NCBI GenBank assembly: GCA_022447545.1
Contig: JAKVBI010000010.1
Location: 473,588 to 537,587, forward strand
Source: Myxococcota bacterium
GTDB lineage: Bacteria; Myxococcota_A; UBA9160; SMWR01
Direction: 5' to 3'
DNA length: 64,000 nucleotides
Shown here: one piece after another, positions 1 through 7,594 of the stretch
Position numbering within the stretch: position 1 is the first letter of the stretch
Layout: every line of letters begins with the position of its first letter
The notes under the pieces: generated by a model
The model's database searches: none
What the model was told of the DNA's origin: nothing
Seen by the model: the letters and a program-made list of their open reading frames with translations, nothing else
Made by a program: the position numbers and the translations under genes

Positions 1-17
1 AAGCCCCACGCTCCGGC

Positions 18-32
18 TCCCCAGAACGGGGA
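18..32 (-). terminator. Hairpin after the DUF4124 gene
   Basis: A 5-bp stem (TCCCC / GGGGA) with a 5-nt loop lies 9 nt past the stop codon of the minus-strand gene. No T-tract follows, so a terminator role is only inferred. Confidence 0.3.
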
Positions 33-40
33 AGGTCGAA

Positions 41-622
41 TCAGTAGCCGTTCTCTCCCTCGATGTGAAGATCCTCTGCCACGTTCCACTCGTGCAACCG
101 AGGGCGCACCAGGGCCAGCGTCTGCCCGCCGCGTCGAACCACCAGGGAGCGGCGGGTGGTCAAACGGTCTGAGGGACGCGTCGTGACCGTCTCCACGACC
201 AGGGGCTCCCCACCCTCGTTACCCGCGTCGAGTTCAATGCTCGGCGCATCCGGTCCACCTGTGCGTAGCGACAGCACCTGACGTTGCGAACGGATCTCGG
301 CCTCACGAGTCGGCGCGAGATGAGCCACTCGTTCTCTCAGTGCGTTCAGGCGATCGACGAGATCCTCCTGATACTGGCCCATGGCTTCACGGTCCTTGTG
401 CGTCAAACGTGCATAGTCCCGAAGGTTCAGCATTTCCCGGGTCGAGACCTGATCGCGGAAATGAGCAGGGACCTTGGCGAGATCGTCGCTAAAAGCCACC
501 GTCCCCTGTTCAGTCTGCCACCTATAGAGCGGCTCGGCCCAAGCTGGAGACACCAGGGCGCAAAGCCAAAGGGCGGCGATCAGTCCCAGGCAACCCGTCG
601 AAATCCAATTTCGTTCTGACAT
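41..622 (-). CDS. Secreted DUF4124-domain protein
   Basis: A 193-residue exported protein of unknown function. The N-terminus is a signal peptide ending near AWA, followed directly by a DUF4124-type segment (YRWQTEQGTVAFSDD, then VPAHFRDQV), a short module common at the N-terminus of proteobacterial periplasmic proteins. The middle, about residues 60-110, is charged and probably helical (REAMGQYQEDLVDRLNALRE), and the tail is Arg-rich. I start it at the ATG at 622 because GGGAGGA lies 6 nt upstream; an in-frame ATG at 652 lacks such a site. The next gene upstream on the strand is over 180 nt away, so it is probably monocistronic. The family is seen in the sequence; the job is unknown. Confidence 0.8.
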   Translation of the reverse strand: MSERNWISTGCLGLIAALWLCALVSPAWAEPLYRWQTEQGTVAFSDDLAKVPAHFRDQVSTREMLNLRDYARLTHKDREAMGQYQEDLVDRLNALRERVAHLAPTREAEIRSQRQVLSLRTGGPDAPSIELDAGNEGGEPLVVETVTTRPSDRLTTRRSLVVRRGGQTLALVRPRLHEWNVAEDLHIEGENGY

Positions 623-805
623 GGCAAGTCCTCCCACTGTCGAGGAGTGCATTCGGCCCCAGACTTGGTGACACTCGGCACCGGCAACTCCTGAGCATCC
701 TCGTGTCCAAGGATCCGTCTCCCGGGGCGATTCGACGATCGATTTTTTTTGGAGCCCCGACCCGGCTCAGGGACCCTAGGGTCGCGCAGACTCGAGCGAA
801 CCTTG

Positions 806-2545
806 TCAGGGACAGGGGGGCTGTCCCGCGCAAGCAAGCCCCGAGGGCCCTGGTGGGTAGCCAAACAAGGAACGGAAAAGGTTCAAGTCGCCGGCTCCGA
901 TACTGCCATTGGCATCGAGATCCACAGCGGGGTTGAACTCCCAGTCCCCGGCCGAAAGGATGAACTCAGCGCGGAAGATATTCAGGTCCGAACTCCCGAC
1001 CTGACCATTCCCATCGAAATCGGCATCGCACGAATTTCCGTAGCCATCAACGTCGGAGTCGACCTGTCCCGGATTTTCGATTTCGAGGCAATTGTCCTGC
1101 GAATCGCACACTCCGTCCGAATCGGTATCGAACTCGCAGGCCAGTGGGACCGTGACTCCGGTCAGTGCAGAAATCGCGGCCCGAACGTCGATACGAGGGG
1201 TCGTGACGCCATTGGGCCCAGTGACCAGAACCCCGGTATCGCGAAACGCCTCCAAAAGCGCCCCGGGCGTGGAGGTCGGTGATGCCTCTCGTGCCGCCGC
1301 CCAAGCCCCGGCCACGTGGGGCGAGGCCATGGAGCTTCCACTGGCGCTCCCGTACGACACCCCCACCAACGAAGATGGGACCGAGGAAGCCACAGAAACC
1401 CCTGGTGCAAGAAGCGAGAGAAACGAAGCGGAATTCGAGAACGAAGCCACGACATCGGAATCGTTCGTCGCCCCCACGCTGACTGCACTCGAAATACAAG
1501 CGGGAGACGACAGGGCGTTGGTCTCGCCTTCGTTTCCGGACGACACAATGCTCGCGATTCCAGCATCGCGGAGTTGGTCGATGGCCACCTTGGTCGCATA
1601 GTTAGAGAAGTTGCATAGGATCCGTGAGGACCACGCCCCTCCCCCCAGACTCATGTTGACCGCCGAGATGTCGATCTCGTCCGACAGATCGAGCACATAT
1701 TCGAGACCGGCAACGATGTCCGACGTAAAAGCCAACGCACAAGGGTCCGAACCCGCTCCGTCACACGCCGACCCGGACAGCTCCGAGAATACGCTGACAG
1801 CAATGATTCCCGTATCCGGCGCCACACCCGTACGGTTGGATGCGTCCCCACCCACGATTCCCGCCACATGAGTCCCGTGATAACAGGCCGTCGTGAAGCT
1901 ACACGGCGCACCGGCGCCTAGGCCCGTTTGCTCGATCGACCCGTCGGGGCACGACCCGTTCGCCGAAAAGCAGGCCTCGTGTTCGACTCTCCCGGCCAGG
2001 AAGGGATGAGTCGAATCGACACCGGTGTCGAGTACAGCTACATGAGTCCCTGAGCCGTCCCAGCCCGCTGCGATGGTCGCATCCGCTCCGATCACTCCGA
2101 TGGTTTCCGTCAAGTGGGGGGCCAGTAGGCGGTCCTCTCGAATCCCAGACACCCAGGGCGAACGCTCCAGGCGACCGAGATCCGACGCATCCACGGTCAG
2201 CGCCATCGCGGGAACATCCCTGAAACGCCGCATGGAGGATCGCGGTCGCTGCGAGAGCGATTCGATGACTCGCGCCTGGCGGTCTTCGATCATGCGTCGC
2301 CGCTGGAGACGACGGAGCCAGCCCCCAGCTCGAGGCCCATTCCTCAACTCGACGATGACGCGCACACCATCGGGCGATTTCGCTCGGGAGCGAAGCCGCT
2401 CCAGGATCTCTCCCTGGCCCATCTGGGCCCCTGCCGCAGAAGCGAGAAGGCCTGGAACAAATGCCAATAGAAAAAGAAATACCCGAGCGCTTTGGGTCAT
2501 CGGCGTGGAGACCATCATCAGCCCGACTTGAGTTCCGGGTCGCAT
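806..2545 (-). CDS. Secreted subtilisin-like protease (S8) with Ca-binding tail
   Basis: A 579-residue extracellular serine endopeptidase of the subtilase family. A signal peptide (hydrophobic core about residues 21-38, cleavage near AGA) is followed by a probable propeptide (about 45-140). The catalytic triad is visible: Asp173 (AVLDTGVD), His223 (YHGTHVAG), Ser405 (GSSMASPHVAG), with oxyanion Asn338 (SSGNEG). After the protease domain (to about 460) comes a Cys- and Asp-rich tail: thrombospondin type 3-like repeats (DTDSDGVCDSQDNC) and two dockerin-like EF-hand loops (DFDGNGQVGSSDLN and DLDANGSIGAGDLN). The tail probably binds calcium and may anchor or stabilise the enzyme. The start is uncertain: ATGs at 2518, 2515 and 2500 are equally possible and the last gives a typical short signal peptide. 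It stands alone. Confidence 0.92.
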   Translation of the reverse strand: MRPGTQVGLMMVSTPMTQSARVFLFLLAFVPGLLASAAGAQMGQGEILERLRSRAKSPDGVRVIVELRNGPRAGGWLRRLQRRRMIEDRQARVIESLSQRPRSSMRRFRDVPAMALTVDASDLGRLERSPWVSGIREDRLLAPHLTETIGVIGADATIAAGWDGSGTHVAVLDTGVDSTHPFLAGRVEHEACFSANGSCPDGSIEQTGLGAGAPCSFTTACYHGTHVAGIVGGDASNRTGVAPDTGIIAVSVFSELSGSACDGAGSDPCALAFTSDIVAGLEYVLDLSDEIDISAVNMSLGGGAWSSRILCNFSNYATKVAIDQLRDAGIASIVSSGNEGETNALSSPACISSAVSVGATNDSDVVASFSNSASFLSLLAPGVSVASSVPSSLVGVSYGSASGSSMASPHVAGAWAAAREASPTSTPGALLEAFRDTGVLVTGPNGVTTPRIDVRAAISALTGVTVPLACEFDTDSDGVCDSQDNCLEIENPGQVDSDVDGYGNSCDADFDGNGQVGSSDLNIFRAEFILSAGDWEFNPAVDLDANGSIGAGDLNLFRSLFGYPPGPSGLACAGQPPCP

Positions 2546-2660
2546 GGACCCACTCGCCTGTCACCCGCCGCGGCGCCCAGCGGATGAAACGGGGTGAAAA
2601 CGCGATGATACCGATTTGTCCCCCCCTTCGCCGGGAGGAAGAAGCGCCGACGTCCCGGCG

Positions 2661-3575
2661 TCAGTTCAAGCGCTGGGAGGTCCAATCTGTAATGCGCTGA
2701 CGCGCTTCGGCCTGCTGCACTTCGTCGAGCTGGCCCTCCAACTCCTCGATCAACGCTCGCTCGGAGGCACGTCGCGCCAGACCAGAGACGCTGAGCCAGA
2801 CGAAGGCCTCGAGGTCGTCTCTCTCCACCCCCTCACCCCGCGCCAGAACCACTCCGTAGCGCCACTGGGCGCCCGGAAGGCCATTGCGCGCCGCCTCCCG
2901 ATACCATTGCGCCGACTCCTCCGGGTCTTTTGCCCCCCCGTAGCCCGCAGCCAGTCGAGCGCCCAGGCTGAGCTGAGCACTCGCGTGCCCTCCCTCTGCA
3001 GCCGATCGAAACCAGCGCATGGACTCGGCGGGATTCATCTCGACCCCCTCGCCCATGGCATAGAGGACACCGAGACTGTTCTGTGCCGCCAGATTACCGC
3101 GCTCGGCCGCCTCCTGGATTCGGCGCGCTCCGAACTCCAGGTCCTTGGGAGCGCCGCGCCCCGTATACCGCATCACGCCCTCAAAATAGAGCGCCTCTAC
3201 AGAGCCCTTCTCCGCAGCCGACCGGTACCAGCGAAGGGCCTCCGCGTCATTGCGGGGCACACCGTCTCCGGCTTCCAATCGGTCCGCGAGCGCGAGTTGC
3301 GCCTTGGCGTCTCCACCTCGGGCCCTTTCCAGCAGCCCCGCGAGTTCCGGCGGCCAATCGAGTTCCTGGGCTGTGGCGGTGCCCCCGTCGCCGGCGGGCG
3401 CGGCCTTGCGATCAGCTTCACCGCAGGCCACGCAGGCCACGGACACCAGCAGAATGAGCCCCCATTGGCAGAACGTGTCACCGCGCGGGGATCGAGTAGA
3501 TTCCCAGGTGGCAATGGTCTCTCGATCCGATCTAATGCGATACCTGGGTGTGTTCGCGCTCGGGTTCGCCGCCAT
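2661..3575 (-). CDS. Sel1-repeat lipoprotein
   Basis: A protein of about 304 residues made of five to six Sel1-like repeats (helical pairs of roughly 36 residues, e.g. AAQNSLGVLYAMGEGV, ASAQLSLGARLAAGYG), a scaffold that binds partner proteins at the envelope. A hydrophobic stretch ends in ACVAC followed by GEAD, which looks like a lipoprotein signal with Cys51 as the lipid site. The only in-frame ATG with a Shine-Dalgarno (GGGAG, 8 nt upstream) is at 3575; this gives an unusually long N-region and overlaps the 5' end of the divergent gene. A shorter start with a rare codon is possible. The partner and function are unknown. Confidence 0.75.
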   Translation of the reverse strand: MAANPSANTPRYRIRSDRETIATWESTRSPRGDTFCQWGLILLVSVACVACGEADRKAAPAGDGGTATAQELDWPPELAGLLERARGGDAKAQLALADRLEAGDGVPRNDAEALRWYRSAAEKGSVEALYFEGVMRYTGRGAPKDLEFGARRIQEAAERGNLAAQNSLGVLYAMGEGVEMNPAESMRWFRSAAEGGHASAQLSLGARLAAGYGGAKDPEESAQWYREAARNGLPGAQWRYGVVLARGEGVERDDLEAFVWLSVSGLARRASERALIEELEGQLDEVQQAEARQRITDWTSQRLN

Positions 3576-5274
3576 GAGCAGCTCCCTGTTCAACGGTTTC
3601 TTGAACTGGGACGACATCCACCTTCTCCTGAACAATACAGCGATCCACGACTTCGACGTCGCTGGTATCCTGACCCAGTACACGCTCGGAATCTACCACC
3701 CCGTCACTCTCTTCAGTCTGGCCATCGAACACGCCGGTTTCGGCCTCGACCCCTTCATCTATCACCTGGACAATCTCCTCCTTCACGCCGGAAATTCGGT
3801 TCTGGTGGCCGTTTTCCTGCGACGAACCCTGCGAGATACCGGCTGGCTCTCCTTCGCCGTGGGCGCGCTGTTCGCCGTCCACCCGCTCCACGTGGAACCC
3901 GTGGCCTGGGTCTCCCAGCGCAAAGAGCTTCTCAGTTGCCTCTTCGTGCTTTCGGGCCTCATCGCCTATATCGATTGGATCGACCAACGAAGGGTCCGCA
4001 ACTACCTGGCCTCCGTGGTGCTCCTGGCCCTCGCCCTCCTCTCAAAACCCATGGCCATGACCACCCCCGTCCTCATGCTCCTGATCGACCACTATCGAGG
4101 ACGGAAGTTCACGGCCAAGCGGGGAATTGAAAAGCTGCCCTTCTTCGCCATGGCCATCGCGACCGGATGGATCAGCCTCCGGACCCAGGCACCAGATCTC
4201 ATCGAACCATTCCAGATCCATCAAATGGACCTGTTCGACCGGATTCTGGTGGCTGGTGAAGCTCTGCTCTTCTACGCCGCCAAAACCGTCCTCCCCGACA
4301 AACTCAGCGCGTACTACGACATCGAGTCCGCTCGGCTCGAAACCTACCAGGCGATTCTGGGTGCGTTGACCCTGGCCGTATGCGTGGGTGGCGCCCTTTT
4401 AAATTCCGGACGGGCAAAGGTCACGCGGTTCGGGCTGGTGTTCTTTCTGATCACGATCGGCCCAATCCTCAAGATCGTTCCCTTTGGAGGCGATTCCCTG
4501 TTCAACGACCGCTACATGTACGTTCCCAGCATCGGCCTGCTCACCTCGCTGCTGGTGACACTCGGTGCGGTCCTCGAGCGCTTCCAGCCTCCCCGCCGTC
4601 TCTCTCTCGCCCTGGGGTGTGGACTGATCGCAATCCTCTCGCTCCAGTCATTCGACAGAGCTCGCGACTGGCGAAACTCCCAGACCCTGTGGGAGAGCGT
4701 ATTGGTCGTTTATCCCTCCACCCCCAGAGCCCTGATGCTGCTGGCACGATCACTCCATGACGAAGATCGGGATCTCGACCGCGCGCGAGAACTGCTGTTG
4801 CGCGCCACCTCGATCCGACCGCGGATGCCACTCGCACATTACAATCTCGGCCTCGTGGAGCAGCGTCAGGGCAATCCCGAAGCCGCGGAGCGCAGCTTTG
4901 CCAGGAGCCTGGCCCTCAACCCCCGGAATCCCGCGGCTCAGATGGGAGTGGGGATTTTCCACCTCGGACAGGGGAACACGGCTCGGGCTCTCGAGCACCT
5001 GGAGGCTGCAACGATCCTCGACCCGCGAAGTGGCGTCGCTGAGCACAACCTTGCCGTGGCACGGATCGCCAACGGCGAATCCGAAAAGGCGCGCGCGTCT
5101 CTCGAGCGAGTCCTCGAGATCTCCCCTGGCTTTGGTCCCTCCTATCTGAGCCTCGCTGAACTCCTTCTAGAACTCGGAGAACCCGAGGAGGCGAAAAGGG
5201 TGCTCACACGAGCGCGCCAGCTAGGCGTGAACCCGATGGACACTCCACGAGGCTATGCCCCCTCCCAGCCCTGA
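3514..5274 (+). CDS. TMTC-like membrane glycosyltransferase with TPR repeats
   Basis: A 586-residue polytopic membrane protein. The N-terminal two thirds match the TMTC/PMT-like GT-C pattern: FLNWDDIHLLLNN near residue 30, an early H-rich loop (IYHLDNLLLHAGNS), the signature AVHPLHVEPVAWVSQRKELL, and about ten hydrophobic segments up to residue 390. The C-terminal part (about 420-580) carries four to five TPR repeats (e.g. PLAHYNLGLVEQRQGNPEAA). Eukaryotic TMTC proteins O-mannosylate secreted proteins; in bacteria the substrate is unknown, so protein or envelope glycosylation is inference. The start is ATG 3514 (AGGTGG just upstream); ATG 3535 is an alternative. It is followed 55 nt later by a sulfatase-fold lipoprotein, probably in one operon. 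Confidence 0.85.
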   Translation: MVSRSDLMRYLGVFALGFAAMSSSLFNGFLNWDDIHLLLNNTAIHDFDVAGILTQYTLGIYHPVTLFSLAIEHAGFGLDPFIYHLDNLLLHAGNSVLVAVFLRRTLRDTGWLSFAVGALFAVHPLHVEPVAWVSQRKELLSCLFVLSGLIAYIDWIDQRRVRNYLASVVLLALALLSKPMAMTTPVLMLLIDHYRGRKFTAKRGIEKLPFFAMAIATGWISLRTQAPDLIEPFQIHQMDLFDRILVAGEALLFYAAKTVLPDKLSAYYDIESARLETYQAILGALTLAVCVGGALLNSGRAKVTRFGLVFFLITIGPILKIVPFGGDSLFNDRYMYVPSIGLLTSLLVTLGAVLERFQPPRRLSLALGCGLIAILSLQSFDRARDWRNSQTLWESVLVVYPSTPRALMLLARSLHDEDRDLDRARELLLRATSIRPRMPLAHYNLGLVEQRQGNPEAAERSFARSLALNPRNPAAQMGVGIFHLGQGNTARALEHLEAATILDPRSGVAEHNLAVARIANGESEKARASLERVLEISPGFGPSYLSLAELLLELGEPEEAKRVLTRARQLGVNPMDTPRGYAPSQP

Positions 5275-5329
5275 TCGAGACCAACGGCACGATCGGGGAC
5301 GAGTGACCGTCGGTTATGCTGAAAGCTTC

Positions 5330-6808
5330 ATGAAACTCACCTGCTCGATCCAGTTTCTTGCTCTCGTGTCGACCCTGTTGCCAGGAATAGGATGCGGCAG
5401 TGACTCCCCCGCTCCCACGCCTCCGGCCTCACCTCTCGCCACGGAAATCGCGCCCCCCTCCCGCGCCCACCCCCCGGATGACGCCCCCAACGTCCTCTTG
5501 ATCACTGTCGACACCCTCAGAGCCGACCGTCTCGGCGTGTACGGATACCCCTTCGACAGCAGCCCACAGATCGATGCATTCTCCCGCGACGCCGTAGTCT
5601 TCGACCGCGGGATCGCGGCGTCGAGCGTCACTGCACCCTCCCACGCCTCGATGATGACATCGCGTCATACGCGGGAACACACGGTGGGATGGCTCAACGG
5701 GCCGAGTCGACTCGGCGCCGACGAGACCCTGGCCGAGGCGTTTCAACGTGCCGGATACCTCACCGCGGGCTTTGTCGGCAATCCTCTCCTCGACCGACGG
5801 CTTGGCTTCGATCTCGGATTCGACGTCTACGACGATGACTTGACCAGCGGTGAGGGCAGGATCCATTTCCACTTCGAGCGCATCGCAGAACAGACCAGTG
5901 CGCGCGCCTTTCACTGGTTGGAATCCGATGCCGCCAATAACGACCGTCCAGTATTCCTCTGGGTCCACTACCAGGACCCCCATGGGCCCTATACGCCGCC
6001 CGACGCATTCGCCGACCATGTACGAATCAATCGCGGACCAGACGAACAACCCCTGCCCAACGTCGAGCGCGAATACTCGTTGGGAGGCGTCCCCCCCTAC
6101 CAACAGCTCGAGGGTGTCTCCTACCTGAGCGAATTCGAGCAGCGATACGCGAACGAAATCGCCTACGCGGACCACTGGATCGGCCGGTTGCTGGAAGAAT
6201 TCGCCGCCTTCTCAGAAGACCGGTCGGAGCGTCCCTTCGTCGCCCTCTTGACGGCTGACCACGGCGAGAGTCTCGGAGAGGGATTCCGCTATTTCGTTCA
6301 CGGTCACACCACGACGCCAGAAGTCTCCCATGTTCCCTTCATCCTTCGGGCCCCCGACATCGAACCCGGTCGGCGGCGCGGTTTGGTGAGCCACGTGGAC
6401 GTAAAACCCACGCTGCTCGAGTTGGCGGGGATTGAAACCGACGCCCCCCAAAGTGGAATGGCCCTGGGCCCGTTGCTGAAGAACGGGGAGCCCCTGCCGG
6501 ACCGGATCGTGTATTGCGACATCGGTCGCGAATTGAGTGCATACCGTGGCGATGGTTTCGTGCGCGTGCGCGGGACCGAGGGAGCCTGGCCAATCCCCGG
6601 CGCATCCCCCGACGCCCCGCTCCCGCTCTCCTGGAAGATGTACCGGTGGAACGACGATGGCAGTTGGGAACGAAGTTCCCTGGACTCGTCCCTCAAGCCT
6701 CCCGTCCATCGCTACTCTCGAAGCGCCCGGTCCATGCTCCAGGCTCCTCCCATGCAGGTCCGGGAAATCGACAACCTTCGGGCGCTGGGATACGTGGTGG
6801 GCGATTGA
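5330..6808 (+). CDS. Sulfatase-fold lipoprotein (alkaline phosphatase superfamily)
   Basis: A 492-residue exported hydrolase of the sulfatase/alkaline phosphatase fold. The N-terminus is a lipoprotein-like signal ending at Cys22 (PGIGCGSD). Metal-site motifs are present: NVLLITVDTLRADRLGVYGY (Asp60/Asp61 region) and ADHGESLGEG near residue 305. At the position of the sulfatase signature CxPxR the sequence reads TAPSHAS with Thr101 instead of Cys or Ser, so it cannot form formylglycine there; a Thr nucleophile, as in phosphoethanolamine and phosphoglycerol transferases, or a different activity is more likely. ATG 5330 starts the signal peptide; there is no strong ribosome site. It lies just downstream of the TMTC-like gene, which hints at modification of a surface glycan. 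Confidence 0.85.
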   Translation: MKLTCSIQFLALVSTLLPGIGCGSDSPAPTPPASPLATEIAPPSRAHPPDDAPNVLLITVDTLRADRLGVYGYPFDSSPQIDAFSRDAVVFDRGIAASSVTAPSHASMMTSRHTREHTVGWLNGPSRLGADETLAEAFQRAGYLTAGFVGNPLLDRRLGFDLGFDVYDDDLTSGEGRIHFHFERIAEQTSARAFHWLESDAANNDRPVFLWVHYQDPHGPYTPPDAFADHVRINRGPDEQPLPNVEREYSLGGVPPYQQLEGVSYLSEFEQRYANEIAYADHWIGRLLEEFAAFSEDRSERPFVALLTADHGESLGEGFRYFVHGHTTTPEVSHVPFILRAPDIEPGRRRGLVSHVDVKPTLLELAGIETDAPQSGMALGPLLKNGEPLPDRIVYCDIGRELSAYRGDGFVRVRGTEGAWPIPGASPDAPLPLSWKMYRWNDDGSWERSSLDSSLKPPVHRYSRSARSMLQAPPMQVREIDNLRALGYVVGD

Positions 6809-7001
6809 TTCAACCGACCTGAAGCCGAGAGATCCCCCAGGGCATTGGGTGCGTTGACACCCACCCAAAACCTGACTCGCGGTCGCATCGAATCCACCGA
6901 AAGCCTACAGGTGTTCAACATCCTTTCCTTTCCGGCACCGTCTCTGGTATACGAGCCACGGGTACCCACACCATCCCGCTCCAGGGTTTCATCTTCGAGC
7001 G

Positions 7002-7008
7002 AAGGAGG
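7002..7008 (+). promoter_or_regulatory. Ribosome binding site fixing a GTG start
   Basis: AAGGAGG sits 4 nt before the GTG at 7013 and sets the start of the barrel protein, well inside a longer open frame that begins at 6845. Confidence 0.75.
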
Positions 7009-7012
7009 GACC

Positions 7013-7534
7013 GTGCTCGGCCGAGTTCTCACCGTGTGCATGGCGTTGCTCGTGGCCTCAATCTCTGAGGCCGCAGCCGACGACGAGAAGAAGAAGCAGA
7101 CCCGGATACGACCTCGGGGTCCCTATCTACAACTCACGGGGGGAATCCAGTCTGTGACTGGGGAGAGCGGGATCGACGCAACGATTGGCGGGAAAATCGG
7201 AGTGGACATCATCGATTGGGTGGCTCTTGAAGCCGAATTCGAGGGATCCCGGGACGCACGCCGCTTCGTCGCCACGTTGCAACAGCGCTCGGCATTTCTG
7301 AGAGGCCGCTTCAAGCCATTCGTAGTCGGTGGGATCGGTATTGCGAGAGTCACACAGAACGAGGGAACTCCACAAACCGACAATGTCACCGCGGTTGCCT
7401 TGAGATTTGGCGGGGGAGCCGATTACTGGTTGTCCAAGCACGTCGCCATGAGTCTGCAGGCCTCCTACGTAATCATTGCCAACGGTTTGTCGGACCATAC
7501 GTCCGTCGGACTCGGACTCCGCTACGCCTTCTAG
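7013..7534 (+). CDS. Small outer-membrane beta-barrel protein
   Basis: A 173-residue protein with a signal peptide (cleavage near SEAAA-D) and a body of alternating hydrophobic strands ending in an aromatic residue (LGLRYAF), as in eight-stranded OmpA/OmpX-type barrels. Repeated Gly-rich strand turns (GGKIGVDIIDWVALEAEFEG, FKPFVVGGIGIARV, LRFGGGADYWLS) support this. GTG 7013 is chosen because AAGGAGG lies just upstream and the signal peptide begins here. The gene stands between the sulfatase-fold gene and a convergent helicase. Ligand and role are unknown. Confidence 0.8.
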   Translation: MLGRVLTVCMALLVASISEAAADDEKKKQTRIRPRGPYLQLTGGIQSVTGESGIDATIGGKIGVDIIDWVALEAEFEGSRDARRFVATLQQRSAFLRGRFKPFVVGGIGIARVTQNEGTPQTDNVTAVALRFGGGADYWLSKHVAMSLQASYVIIANGLSDHTSVGLGLRYAF

Positions 7535-7594
7535 ACCCGCCGCGCCCGACTGCAACCGCATCGGGACCTCACAGCCGTCGAGCGCAATTTCGCC

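Noticed and set aside
743-750. A run of eight T on the plus strand between the DUF4124 and protease genes
   Set aside because: A terminator needs a hairpin before it on the same strand; the nearest GC stem (GAGCC/GGCTC) lies after the T-run, and no plus-strand gene ends here.
809-827. A 7-bp hairpin at the end of the protease gene
   Set aside because: It lies inside the last codons before the stop and is not followed by a T-run, so a terminator is not supported.
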